Assembly: GCA_914767715.1 (NCBI GenBank)
Contig: OU612066.1
Location: forward strand, 11,663,001 to 11,727,000
DNA: 64,000 nucleotides
From: Membranipora membranacea
Taxonomy: Eukaryota > Bryozoa > Gymnolaemata > Cheilostomatida > Membraniporidae
Reading direction: 5' to 3'
Notes under the pieces: generated by a model
The model's database searches: none
Told to the model about the DNA's origin: nothing
What the model saw: only the letters and a program-made list of their open reading frames with translations
Translations under genes and position numbers: made by a program
Shown here: one piece after another, positions 44,301 to 59,300 of the stretch
How the letters are laid out: each line of letters opens with the position of its first letter
How positions within the stretch are numbered: the stretch's first letter is position 1

Positions 44301-47300
44301 TCCTGAGGAGTCATAGATCTCAACTAGCCATCGAGAGAACCGTTCAAGAAATTCTGGAACTGCAAGGTCTGATTTTATTCTTCAGAGCTGACCCTGAACC
44401 TGAAAAATGTCTCCCACCATGATACAATGATTATCTGTATGTTTGCGGTTGATAATCTTCCCACCGGAAACCCTATGGGTGGATGCATTATGTCCGTCGT
44501 TGATGTAGCAGTTGATTTAATATGCACCAACAAAGCTAGCAAACTTGCTGTATGATGAAAACGTATATTCTGATTGCCATAAATTTAGTCATATATCAAA
44601 TTATGGTTTATTTCAGACCTGCCTCTAGATGAAAATAGTAAAGTATATAAAAAACAGAAGAAGAAATGTGAAGCAAAGCTGAAGCAAATGTTCAACAGAA
44701 TGAAAGCTGTGATGTCCATCCCAGTGTTCAAGTATGTTACAGTTGTTGTAAATAATTTTTGCTATATAAACTCAGTTCTCCGTGATTTAGTAAACGAAAT
44801 TGCTGGATGAAGAGTTGCCTCCCTTCTTTAGGACGGTCTTATTTTCACCGACCCTGGCATTTTCTTTGTGACCAAACGTAAAACTACGGCATGTACAGAT
44901 AGATCTATACTTGACAACTAACATAACATAATATTTTATAATTTTTCTATTTTAATCAGGGCGACTGGGTGGTTTTTGAATAATGTACTAGGATCACTTC
45001 TAAACTCTATCCAAGTTCACAACTCTCACGTAGGTGCGCTCAAGGACGCCTCACTGGTAGGTCACTCACAAATCAGGCTTCTGTTCGAGCTGCTGTTTCA
45101 AAATGTTTACAATCACAGAGTTTGTTCTCTCACCCTATTTTATCTCGTCCTTGATTGGACTCGACTTGAGAGAAAAAGACATGGCTGTTTTTGATCACCC
45201 ACCATGTTAAGCTTTACATGCGATGCATTGTGCAACTAAGTGAGATATACTTTTGCATTTGTATGATGATTACCAAGGTCCAGCTTTATTTACTTTTTTT
45301 CATGCTCATCCAAGATTAGTAATTATTATCAGTATTCGCTATATAATCATATATTTTATTATTACTAAAGTCTGGTTAACCAGTGATATATCTACTTCAA
45401 GTTTGTCCAGGATTGGTAATTTTTTCGTATTCGTTTTCGTTATATAATTATATATTTTATGATCCTTTTATTACAACAGTCTGGTAAACCAGTGATATAT
45501 CTGCCTATGCACAGAAGCCATCTAGACTATGTGTTAATAACATACATATTATGGCATTATGGGATACGAGCTCCCTATGTGGCCGCAGGGGATAATCTCA
45601 ACATATTCGGCTTTGGGTAAGAGATAATTTTAATAATGAGAGAAGTTTTTTATCCATGTCAGCGATTGTCAGCAAATTACCGATAGCATTAATTTGACAC
45701 TAGAAAATAACTGAAGCTAGATGAGAGATCCATTCAATTGAAATTTCTTTGATAATAATCGAGATCAATCCAGCAGAATGATGAATTTTCATAGTTTATT
45801 GAGTTGCGTTCTTTTCTGTTGAGAGAATGCAACTACTCACATGAAATAACAATTTTGTATTTGTCCTATAGCACATGAAATAAACTGGTTTTTTACACAG
45901 TAACCCAATAAATTATAAACATTGGATAAGAATCGAGATCAATTTGGTGGAATGATAAATGTTTATAATTTATAGAGTTACGTCCTTTTCATCTAAGAAA
46001 CTACAAGTCCTTGCACAAAATAACAAATTTTAATTCATCATATAAAACATGAAATAAACTGGTTTTTTACACAGCCAAATACTCAGATCACTGGGAGGGT
46101 TCTTTATTAGAAGGAGACTTGATAAAGAAGCTGGCAAGAAGGATCACCTGTACAGAGCAGTGCTCAGTGAGGTGAGTGAGCAGAACATTTAATGCAAAAT
46201 ATTAATGAATAAAATTAAATAATGATAAATAACTAGAGAGTATAAACAAAGTTACTGCTAGATCAATCAATCTAAAATGATTATAGATGATCCAGTTAAT
46301 TGTACCAGAAAACTTAAATTTGCCCTTGACAACCCAAAGCAGACTGCGCAGACGCTATTAAAATAAAATGATAAAAATCAATTTTATTTTCAACTGATCA
46401 CAGAAGGGAACACAATCACAATGAGACCCCTCTATATGAGACCATGTTTTACATTAATTGTATCTGCAGATGATACAATCATGCCATAATAAATATCAAG
46501 TTAACACATATTTACACATTATGACACAATGCCCACTGAGACCCAATGCAAATCAAAGCATTGCAAACACCTGTATATCAAATTTAAATAGTTTATATAT
46601 TTTATGATCATTTTTGGTCCTATCTTGCATTATAGTTCTGAGCTTGCTCGATTATTATCCAATATTTAATTTTTAATGATGCCATATATCCAATCTTGCG
46701 GTCTTGTTGTAACAGAACATTGCAAACCATGTATCCTTCCACGCTGATCTCAAAATCATCTCCTACAAAATATCAACGACCTGAAAGCATATGAGAACTA
46801 ACTGGCTTTTGTCATCAATTGCTTGTTTGGCCATCATGGTTTCAATAATAAGCGGTCAGCTTCGAGCTGAGTGACTGAAAAATCTCACTGTTCTACGTAA
46901 TTCTACAATTAGAAGCCCCAAAATATGCCAGTCATTCACTTGTTTCTACGCAAATCAGCCTACAGAATGAGCTCAAGTTTCAAGAGTGGTACATGCGCCT
47001 GTATTTCCAGAATATACAAAGACTATGCAACAGGCATTCAAACAATTCACACCCGCCTTGTTTGCAGAGGTTGTTGTACACTAAGCCACCATGAAGGTTT
47101 GATTGCCTCATGATCCCTTCTGATTCCCGCTGACTTCTTAAAGACTAAACTCTATAAATGCAGAGGGTGTAAATTGGTGGGCGAGGCTATTTGCGACAGT
47201 AAAGGTTGAGATAGCATACTCTACTACTTCGCATAGCATAGTTGTAGTAAAGTTGAGATAACACAGCATACTACTCATATAATTGTTGAAATAGCATACT

Positions 47301-50300
47301 ATCTGAGAAGGAAGGGTTAGCTGCTGGCATTGGGAGGCCAAAAAATTGTGCAGGCCAAAAAAATGGAGATGGGACGCTGTATCACCAGAGTATAGGCTCT
47401 GAGGCAGTGATTACGTACTCAGCGATAACAATGATCTAGATTGGCTGTACATATAGCTTGTTTAGAATGCAAACGTCCTATATGATAATTGGCCTTTTGT
47501 GTTGACTATTTCTATATAAAACAATCCAAAGTTGAAACTTCAATGAGCTTAACGTTCTAAAACATGGGTCATCTTCCGAATTCTAGTAATGTTTAGCTCG
47601 TGAATGTAGGTAAAATGTTAAAAAGTCAATTTTTGAATTTCATTGCTCAGTACGTGGGAATTTCTAGGGCAGCGACATGGTGATGTGTAATTTTAAATGT
47701 TTTTTAACTATTTTAGTATGTAGAGGAGCTGTTGAAGCGCGGACAAAGTTTAGAATTCTTTGTGGAGGGAGGTAGAAGCAGGAGTGGGAAGCCTTATTCT
47801 CCTAAAGCAGGGCTGCTGTCGATAGTTGTGGACTGGGTGCTGGCGTCCCGCAATGAGACTGATGGAATCTTACAGCTTGACGCGCTCATAGTTCCTGTCA
47901 GCATCAATTACGAAAAGATAATGGATGGAAACTTTATGAGAGAGCAGATGGTGTGTATGATGAAAATTAAGAGATGCTTATCTGTGTGTAACTTGTCACC
48001 AACTACCATAATATTGTTTAACACATGCTGTTTTTCACAGGGTATGGCGAAGAAACCAGAATCGTTCTGGGCAACTGTGAAGGCCATCTGGAAACTGTTT
48101 AGTACGACATTCGGAAATGTGAGGGTGGACTTTTGTCAACCGTTCTCACTCAAAGTAAGCTACCAAACCATGAAATCGACTACAAAATATTTTATTTTGT
48201 TTCTATTCACGGTATTTCACATTCAGATCATCTGGCAAGACATAATGCCAGATTCGTTTTTGTTTTGTTATTTAGCAATCTCTGCACCATCTTCGAGACG
48301 TGTCTTCTAATAGAAAGAGCCGATGCAGAGATATTAAGAAAATATTTCATGAAACAATATTGAATTTATAGTCCGGTGGCAATGCTAATATTATACCTTA
48401 CATAATGCTGCACAATAAGCGGTTAATTGTCTGAAATGCTGGTGGCAAAATGAAAAGTGATAAAAAAAAAGGATGATATGGTTTTAAAATATCCAAAATC
48501 TGAAAGAGCATGTCAGAATTAAAAGCTTTCAGGGGTCTGCTAGCGTTAATTGCCGAGTTACAGCCAAAAACGGTTGCAATAACCCCGTATATCACCTGTA
48601 TATAATCACAATTAAAGCACAAGTGGATTTTCAATTTTCCTGCCGTCTGGAAAATTGGCTTTTGATGTTCATATAGATCCGATTTAATATGGTGGCTTTG
48701 TATTGACCCTCCCATCGCATGGACCAGTTTACAATGCACTGAGTGTGTTGTTTTTCAAATGGTACATAATTTTCTTAGTTTCCATGACAGTTTCATAAAA
48801 AGTTTGTATAAGAGCAAAAATTGAGTCCGTGAAGTGTTAAAAAAGAACGCATGGTGCTGAAAAAATAATATTTGTCTTTGATGGAGTAAATACAAAGCCA
48901 CCATAAAAAATCAGATCTATACGAATGTCCGAAGCCAGTTTTCTATGGCGCATCCACTGATACTAATTCTTTCAGATTTTGGGGTTCCGAAACCATATCA
49001 TCACTTCATTCACATTCATTGCGATCAACATGAAAAACTCTACTCAACTTTCCAACCTTATCCACCAAATACCGTAAATGAAGTAAAAAATAATACTGTA
49101 AAATGCTTTCCAATTTGATATCAGTTCACTATTATTACTTAACTTTGGTTTAATTAATACTGCTGATTTTCATAGGAATATCTGACAGTCAATCAGGGTT
49201 CTCTGACATTTGGTGGCTCAGTAAGAGGAGATAGCCCTATAACCGTACCGGGTATGCCAAATATAAGGGACAGTATGTCAGACCTACAAGCCCTTGACAC
49301 AGTGGTGATTGAGGAACCCACTCTATTACGTTCAGGCAGTGATAACTCCATATATGGTATCGATGTATGTAAAGAAGAGGAAAAGCAAGTGATAGATGCT
49401 CTAGCTCGTCATGTTGTATACAGTAAGTACGGTACCACTGTGCTGTGACGCGACCTTCCTGAGACCTCCGATGACTGGCCAATAAGTGTATGGATTAACA
49501 CGACTTTGGTGCTTCACTCTAAAGTTATATAGCAGTGAGATTTTGACGTAAAAAAAACCGAAAAAATTAAGATTTATAGTTTTAATCGTTAAACTATTGG
49601 TTTCGTTCCTACTAGTATCAATGTATTGCAGCAGAAGTTGGGCCTCCTACGTGACCAGCTTAGATGTAGCATAAAACTAAAACAATAACATTTACACACA
49701 TTTCCCGGATATAAAACTGGAAAGTACAAGAATTGAACACCGGTCTCCCACGCATTGCGAAGGAGACCAGGGTCCTATTCTATTCTCGCCCTTGAGAAAG
49801 GTGTGAATTAAATCACTTACAATTATTGTTGTTAAAGTATTACATTTCTATAATCTCTTATTAATTTGACTGAATTAAGTGGTTTCAAATATGTACAACC
49901 TATAAACGTGATAATAATAATGGCGGTATTATTGAGTTTATGTTTAAACCTATAAACATATAAATACTTAACATTTATATATTTATACCCTAACATTTAT
50001 ATGTTTATGTTCAATCGATATTCAATACAGATAATTTTAATTGAGCAGCCTACAAGTAAAATAAAATATGATTTTATCCCTTGTATCCGTTTCCCTCTAC
50101 CAATACTGAGGATGACTTTCTCGTTTTTGTAGGTAGTATGTGCAGTGCTGCCGTTATGAGTACTAATATAGTAGCCTTTGATCTCCTTTACAATCATCGG
50201 CAGGTATGTGATACGAATGGAGTAATATCTGTATTATTACCATTCTATGATGTACAGTGTATTCCATTATGATAATCAAAAAGGGGGGGTATTTTTGTAG

Positions 50301-53300
50301 AGGTTATGGACTGGAACCGATATCACATTTTCTTTATATTGATTGTAATCATAGACTTATTTTTATTATTAAATCTATGATTGTTACTGCATAACATGAA
50401 CATCAATGTAGTTATTTATCTAAATGACTAAACCTGCTATTACGCTTTCAGGCGTACTTAGTCTCAGAAATGGTTACAGCAACTCGGTCAAAAAATTCTG
50501 GAATGATGAAATATATTTCTTAAATCTTGTTGATTTATTTTTAAAGGACGGAATTTTTTGTTGTAGGGCGCCTCGTTTCCAGTACTGATTAAATCTTTAG
50601 ATGCACTGAGAAAGCTGATATTGATATCCGGTCGAGACTTAGGGTTTGTGGGGCAATCTAGTGATATTATAGCACATACATGCAGACTGCTGGGTTCTAG
50701 TCTACTCAACATAACTCTTGACGGCGAACCTGCAAACTGGTAAGCTCTCTACTAATCTCTGAAAATCTCACCTGTCTCCATAACCAACTTAAAGAAAATT
50801 ATTCTTTAAGATTAATGCACTGCCTGGGGGAAACTTCGCCTTGTTTGTGCAGGCTTGAAATCAGACTTCTTTGCTTGCAGTAGTGAAATTAATGGCTGCT
50901 AATAAATTTGTAGGACTCTATCACATAAATTCGCACCTTAGCTTATGATAATAGGTGCTAGCTAACAGTAAGTTATCTTTAAAATAGCCTGACTAAACTC
51001 TGGCTCGTGTGACACTGTGGCTCGTGTGACACTGTGGCTCGTGTGACACTCTCACAACATGATAGCGATAATCTCACCCTAGTTTAGTAAGAATACGCAT
51101 AGCCCATGAGGATAATGCCGAGCAATGAACTCACTCTCTCAACTAGGAGAGGGGGATCATTGCTCCGAGGCCGACCTCGTAAGTTCATTCTGATCATTAT
51201 TTAGGAAAATCCCAGGAAATTGTAATGAAAGGCATTTTAAAATAAATTGGTCGATGCCATCTTACATGATTGGTAGGGTATGTTTACAGATCCAAGGCTT
51301 AGTTTTCTGCTCCTCACCCCTTTCTCATGCAAAGGTAATGAACTGTAGGTGATAATAGATAACTCAAATTCATCGTAACTGAAAGGTTTTCGATGGCACC
51401 AATATTAACAAGACGCTGTTTGCGTGGTGATAAGTTGAATGGTGATAATGTATACCATCAGTTGTGACCTAACTTGATGTCATCCTCCTCTGTCACCATT
51501 ACGCAGGTGTGATCTGTACGACCCAGAGACGTTTAACAGGATAGCCATCACTCCTAACACTGATCTACCTCATGTACTGGAGTTACATTACTATGCATCA
51601 CCAGTTCTCACTGTATTTCATCTCAGAAGTCTTATTGGTTAGTTTGCATTGACATAAAGATGTATTCTTTCGTCTATATACATATATTTCATAGTGTATA
51701 TATGTATTATATGTGTTTATGGGTTCTAATGATATGAACTTGATACTTAGTTTGCGTGGACATAAACATATATTCCATATATATTATATATGTTTATTGG
51801 TACTTGTTGGTCTTTGAGATACTCACTGGTGAAACGGGCAGTAAATTTAAATAGTCTTCGAATAATCTTACACTATAAATCCATCCTTCAGCAATGTTTT
51901 GCCCCAACGCCGACCAAAAGGAAATGTGGAAATTTGTATTTCGGAAATGCAGACCCTTAGTTCATCCTCTTCTCCAAACTTCCAAAGAGATGTTGCTAAC
52001 TCTGTGAAGTTCGACGAGATTGAATAACGGAAGATGGGCATGTAATCTCAATCAAAGCAGACTATTTTCCACTCATATTCGTTGAAGTTTTTGATTGGTC
52101 TTATGTTACAGCCTGTTCTATATGTGCGGCAGCGGGATACCCTGTACTGGATAGCTCTGTGGACAGGGACAATGTGACATTCACTAAGGAACTGGTGCTC
52201 TCCTACGCCTTACATCTCGCTGAGATACTCAAATGTGAATTCCTCTTCAGCGCTGTAAGATATTTCAATAATCAATATATAATTTATATGTTTCAATTTC
52301 AATAAGAATGAGCGATGCTTTACAAGACAAATAACCACTGTCGCTTAGCTCTTCCAAATTTTCGCTCATTTGGTCTTTCAATCATAGCGGTTTCGGAGCG
52401 ATACCCCTAGTAGGTCTCGCGTACTTTGATAGGTCCTATCCAAGTGAGCGAGACCCACTAGGGGTATCGCTCCTGAATCACTAAAATCAGAAAGTGATTT
52501 TTAATTGCGATCAGAAAGTGAATTTTTAATTACAAGATTGCCGATAATAGTTTCCCTGCCGTATTTTGACTGAAGATGAACTACTATCTTTATTTATCAA
52601 GGTTTTCTTCAAATTTACATCTGACAATTTTAATTGTAAAGATCTACTTTATGACCTTCAAGAGTCCATGAGTAGATTAAACCAAGTCAAAGTATACTAT
52701 TAGATAAAGAGAACACAGCATAGTTTAACTTGTCAGTTCAGGTCAGCAGATAAGTGGGTTTTCACAGTGCCAGATGGTTTCGCCTGTGAATGAACCCACT
52801 CAAATGAAGTTGTTACGCATTATACGCAACGAGATGAAGCCTTATTAAGCTATCACTGTGTGGGTACAGGGTCATGACCTTTTCTCACCGGACCTAGAAA
52901 TTTGATTAAACGATAGATTTCTCTGACTGAAATTTTTCCAAGGATTTGGAGGTCACTTCAAACTGCTTCACTTTCTCTAATATGCTTGTAGGACTGGAAA
53001 TTTTCTTAGTGTGTTATTTTTCACGTTCAAAATTCATATTTGGTTTGAAGTCACATGATCAATCTATAGTAACTGGGTTATAATTTTTTTAGCCGTGTCA
53101 GAACTTGGAGAATGAGTTGGTGTATGTATTTGAGTCATTGATAACCTCAGAGATGATCATCAGCCCAGAACCCGAGGATACATATAACGAGGAGGCTCAG
53201 CAGTGGACGAGTCGTATTGTGAGAAGAACCATGTTCAACATGCACGAAGATGACGTGGACGATTACTACCTACCCGACAAACAATATAAGGTACTTATAT

Positions 53301-56300
53301 TCTTGTCAGCAGTAGTTCATATGCATTTGTCTCAACTGCCAATATTGAAGAGACAATTTCGCATTTGTTTATTATTATAATATTGGAGTTATGTTACCCC
53401 TCCATCAGAGGTTGTAGGTACTATAATACTCAATCCTCACCCTATGCATGAGCCTGTAACGACACGCTACCTGAGCCTCTACCCTCCGGAAATCAAGCTT
53501 CTCTTTATAGCCGTCAGCCAGAGGTGCTAGACATTCTACACATACATTTTACATCTATATTTGTCACAGTAACAACTTACCTGCTCAATTAACAACTACG
53601 CAATAAAGAGCATCCGCTGAAGAACACATACGTACAATCATATTTTAAACAAACAAATGCATTCTAAAGAGAGGTAATGCGGTTCACGTTTGGGTTGCGT
53701 TTAACGAGAAAAGTAATTTAATATTATTTGAAGCCAGATAATGGTGCCTGGAAAAGCCTTCTGTGTAAAATAAATAATTATTTTGTTGTTGAGAAGTCAA
53801 ACTTCTTCGATGTTTGATGTATAGTATTATCGTTATTTTAAATTTGTAGGTCAATTTTGACGAGGAGGAGCAGTTTAGAATGTATTCCACTATGCTTCAG
53901 CCATTTGTTGAGTCTTACTGGGTCGCGGCATGCCAACTCAAAAGGCTTCTCCCTAGTGACCAACCATGTAAGTCAGCATCATAGTTCTGACCTTAACTCT
54001 CTGCTCGTTTGTACCATTTTGAAGACTGATCTCTGCTTCGTGAATTTCTAATCCAATATTGATGTGCAATATTGCTTCTTATGGGCCTATTCATCCTAGT
54101 GTGCTGCTGCTTTATATACACTAAATGCTACAGGTTTTGCCGAGCACTCTCGTTGATTTTGAACACAAGACATTGTCACTGTTAAGACAAAGTGAAAATT
54201 CTTGCTTAAAACTGTCTTTGAGACTGTGAAAAAATTTGTTGTGAATACTCGCTAATATTCTGGAATTATTAATCAAGGCAATGAAACAGTGCCATCACTA
54301 TAGTAAGATAGTTTGATGTCACTAAGCCTGTTACCAAGGAGTTGTCTTCCACTTTTTTAATAATATATGGAGATGGAGCACAACTCTTATTATAAATGGC
54401 CACAAAATATAACATTCTATTTCATCTGCTACAAGTTGGATAAATAATCAACTCATATAGGAGGTAGGCTGTGAAGGATGGATAGTGTGTATGAATGTCT
54501 CATCATTGCAATGTGCGTGTAAATGACTGAGTTCTGAGACATATGATCATTTGGTCTCCCGTCTATATTGATGCTTGAACAAGTCAAACTCTCTCAACCT
54601 CTATATGATGAAGTATTATATTTGGATACTAACAGCCTTGCGTACAAATAGTGGAAATTATTTGTTGTTCCCGTCCATTTTCCTATACTCCTGATAGAAA
54701 ATGTTAAAATATGATTTCCCACCAAGGAGTGCTCCTTGCCCCACCCATGTTTCTGCGGATCTTTCATCGTGATCAAAGCATTCCTTTTGTGAGTGGGATT
54801 TATATACTCAGCTTATCTGGTAGTAATAACAAAAAATGATGATTCTTAGAAAAAAAATTTGCGTTTGCTACTCTCCTTGTCACCTGAAGCAATGGTAAAT
54901 TGTTTTCAATCAAACAACATATTCCAGATACATCCTCATTCTAGAAGGGTGACGGGTCTTGAATAAGCTTGCCTGTCTATCACGTGTATATTTATCAATC
55001 CATGATCCGCCTATAGTTTGTTATTGTTTTAGTAAAACATGAGTGTTCTCTGTTTCATGGAATTTTGATGATGTCACCCCATGATGTCACCTGTTGAACT
55101 CTTGTGTCCTCCTGATAGTAGAAAACCAGACGAAAAAAATGCCAGAAAATTCGGCAGGTCACTGACTCATGATCGAGTTCTGTTTAGGAAGCAGGATCCT
55201 CTATTATTAGCTGGAATTTCTATGATGCAACCAGTGGAGTGCACTTAAAGTTGGCTCCACGACAAACAAAAGTATGATGTTGCAGCATATCTCATTTGCA
55301 TGTGAAATCATTCATTTGGTTTGGCTGAAAATTGGATCTGCAACTGGTTGCTGAAGATTAAGAATGTCACAATAGCAGGAACAGGTGGAATATTTTGCTG
55401 ACCTTTTTCAATGTCCATGTCGCTGACGTAGCCTAAACTTCCTGTGATAGAATATGCCATCCGTAGCCACCACTGAGATTACATTTGGAAATAAGACCAA
55501 AGGATTGAATATGACATCAAACTCCCTAATTACACTTATGTCAACTTCCAGTTGAAGCGAGTTTTGTTGAAGCACATTTTGCTGCAACCACTTTCCCTAA
55601 ATTAGAGCAAACGTACATATGCAGGTGGCTACGTAAAGCTGAATGAGAAATTAATAATGGCACCTTGTACAGAGCCCATGTTTCATCATCAAGTTATGAA
55701 ATGATCTGAAATTTACCACCATTAAATGCTATCAAATATTAATGTTATCCCAGGGTAGTTAGTAAAACCATACAAATGCTGGAGGCAATCTAAAATGAAA
55801 TAGGGAAGCACTTGTCCAGTGTGGATTGGCTTTCACTTTCCATCTGTCAGATAGTCAAATTAAAGAGAAAGTTTTCATTAAATTTATATTACCACGCCAG
55901 TGCCATCATATATTTTAGCATTTTATAAATATACTGAGACGATGTAGACAGTGCCACCTCTATATTTGTACACGCTCAAAGGTTTCTAAACGTCTTCGTG
56001 GAAGCAATCTCTTTCTGGGTACAAAGCTATCAATCTCTGGTGGCAGGGCAGACACCTTCTCTGCATCAATGGCGCTAACATCTGATATATACTCTGATAG
56101 AATGTATATTAGAGCTGTTTAATTATGCAGATATTGATATATAAATAATGCTGAACTGACTTTCTTTGTCCTCAAGTTCTGAAAGTTTAGCAGGGTAGCT
56201 AATTGCTCAATAATTGTTTTAATATTCAGATATAATTGTGATATATCAGGTTGATATGTTTGAGGTTGTTTCATGGTTTCATGGATCAACCTGCGTGCCA

Positions 56301-59300
56301 AAGCTGGAGGCCGGTACTCCCGAGGCAAACCTGATCAAGTGGCAAATTCTTTTTCAAATGAAAAGAATAGACATAATTATTTAAATTAAAGAAAGCACCC
56401 ATTAACATTGCACTACGTTATTGATGGCACACTGTACTGGTAATAAAGTCTACGTCTAATGTCAAGTTTAAAAGGAGCAAAGTTTGCAATAGCTGGGTGT
56501 CAGGTTGCTGGGATTGAACTTTAGAAATATAAACATCAATGGTTAATTTAAAATTTGAATAAAATTCTGCCATACTAAGCGGACACAGCTATTTTCAGAG
56601 TATACAATGCGTAGGCACAAAAGAGATCATATTTACGCAAGACCTGGTGCAGTGCAGACAGAGGCAGCCCTTCTTTTTTTTCTAATTCTTATACAAATGA
56701 CAAACATGCCAATTCTATATATGAAGTTGTTACAGAATTTCCGTGCGTAATTCCTGTTAGTTCTAATCTCTTGCTTATTCATCATTCAGTATGTGATGAT
56801 CGGTATTAGGTTACAGTGTTTTGAGGCCAGCGCAATAAATCTAATTTGTGACAGCTCCTTGGTCAGCCTAATGATTTTGGTCAACCGATCTATCATGCTG
56901 CTCTGCTGCCTAATAGCTTGTACATTAGATTGATACCCACAAACTGTTGAATCATATTCACATTCACGCCAGTCTTATATTCATGGCTATATGCCTCTCC
57001 TCCTCATCCCAAATCAGACTCTACATCGAAATATAAGGCATCCAAGGATGATGGTTCATGACTTTCTTAATGTTCTGCTTTGGGGACGAGCTGTGATATA
57101 CTGTTAGCCGCCATGCCTCATGCACATTTACCCTCAAGTAGCACTCACATGATAAAAAAAACTATGCAAAACATTGAATCTAAATATAATACTGGTCTCG
57201 CCAAACAATGGCGCAGATACTGGTGTCCCATGGTTTGTGGCCTGCTCTTTTAGGCAAATTGTGTGTAGCTGTTTAATCTGGATGTCTTGAATTTAAAAAA
57301 AACAGGTAACAGAAAGTAAGCAAATGTAACATGAACAAATATATTGATTAGTATATAATAATGAATTGAATTTAAATGCGGCAAAAAATTTACCATTAGA
57401 AAAACACCAAAAACAAATGTACAAAGAAAACTTTTTGCCTGTTGGGTAAACCAAATAATAAAATTGGCATTAAGGTATTCCAAGCTCTAGGCCCCACCAA
57501 CACAGAAATGTACTTTTATATTCTCATCTTTAACGGTTTTAGAGAAATGTTAGGAATGCCTTTCAGTTAACAATGTGAGAGGCGGGAATATTTCATGAAA
57601 TTCAAATTTTCACATAATTTGACAGGTGAGATGCAATAGTGACAGAGCTGTCTGGAAGAACTGCAAAAAAAGTTGAACATCCTTCATTACAAATCGATAC
57701 CATCAATAAAGTATAACATGATGAGCATATTAATTTCTGTGATGTATTTTTATGTTTTAGTGAGAGATTTGACTTCAGACATTCATAAGACTTTGATCTC
57801 CCGAGTTGAACAGGGTATTACAGAATATTGTAAGTATCAGGGTCCTCCTTTGATATTAATGCACTTGCTTCGAGTTTTTAGACAATTTGCTTCATGATTA
57901 TATTTGGGTCAACTGACATATTATTTAATTACAGGACACAGGAAGTTAATTTTTAAGTCATAGCCAATTGTCACTGTTTGGAGGTATACCAGAGGGAAGT
58001 AACTTGGTAGCACATCCTCCTATTAGCGCCCCCCCCCCCCCCCCCCGCCCGCCCGTGTTGGCCAGGGTCCTGGTCTTAATTGAGCATTTTCACCCCATGC
58101 GTAGGCAGGTGAATTATTTGTCTTTACTAGTAGACTTGAAAATAATTATTAACAGTAATTATTATTAAGTCTATGAATGTTCCTCTATAGATCATTTGAC
58201 ATGGTGGCGTGTGTCTTCACCAATTGACCTCCTAAAGAAAAATCTACCAAGTAGGTTTTTGTAAGACTACTCCCGATTGGCCGATTGTCGGGTGCGTTTA
58301 TACTATTCTAGGAGCAGCAAGTGGTTTAATAGGATCAAATTACTCAGCTAGCCACGAAGTATCCTAATATGAACCTGTAAATCCCACCAGGATTCATAGA
58401 ACATGCCACAGTGTGGTTATTATAGTAAGGTTTCTACTCTGGATGATGATATTAGCCTCTAGGCGCCAGTCCACCATATATTCACCACCACAAATGACAA
58501 AGGCGAAAATTTTAATCCTCTCCTTTGACTCAGATAGGAAATGGATACTCTGGGCTTGGTGCTTACACAATATCTGAGATAAAAAATAGAGGATAGTAAT
58601 GAAATCTAAAATCCCCATTAATCATGGACATGGCAAATTTAAATAGCTGTAAATTATACAAATTAATTTGCACCTAAACCGCCAGTCATTGAAAGAATTA
58701 AAGAGTTGATGGTAAGATCAGTTTATAATGAGACCAGGAGAGACAGCTGGTTAAATGGTTAGATCTTGTGGTGTAGGTCTGGGGTCGCCAAAATCCAATC
58801 ATTTTAGCTTCTATCTGGTGCCACTGTGCTATATCCTTCTCTGCTCCAGCTCTTTAAAACACCACCAGAGACTATAGTCTCTGACACCACCACGATCCCT
58901 GTATCATATGGGGCTAAAAATAATTGATACAGAATGAATCACTATTATTGTTGACAGTACAGTGATTACCATTCTCTACTAGAGAAAGTGATATGCTGAA
59001 CTGTTTGTACATCCTTAATTGTGTGCTTGTTATTTCCTTTCTGAAAATCCTAGCTCAATATTTGTAACTTTCTACACAAATGTACTTAACTGAACCTGAC
59101 TCAGGAACTACTTGGCAAGTCAGATTATCAGAGCAATCACCTGTCGGATGGAATGTTTTGCTGGTCAAAGTGGTTGGGATCAAATGAAGATAGTGGGAGT
59201 GTGTTTAAAACAAACGACTTGCAAGTTTAATATATTCATTGCTGAGGTGGTGGTCAATCTCTGTCAATTATTTTTATCACCTGTCCGGCAAGACTTTTGA

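Noticed and set aside
49729-49790. A functional tRNA gene on the minus strand
   Set aside because: Only the anticodon-arm-like stem and a B-box-like segment are present; no acceptor stem or proper A box.
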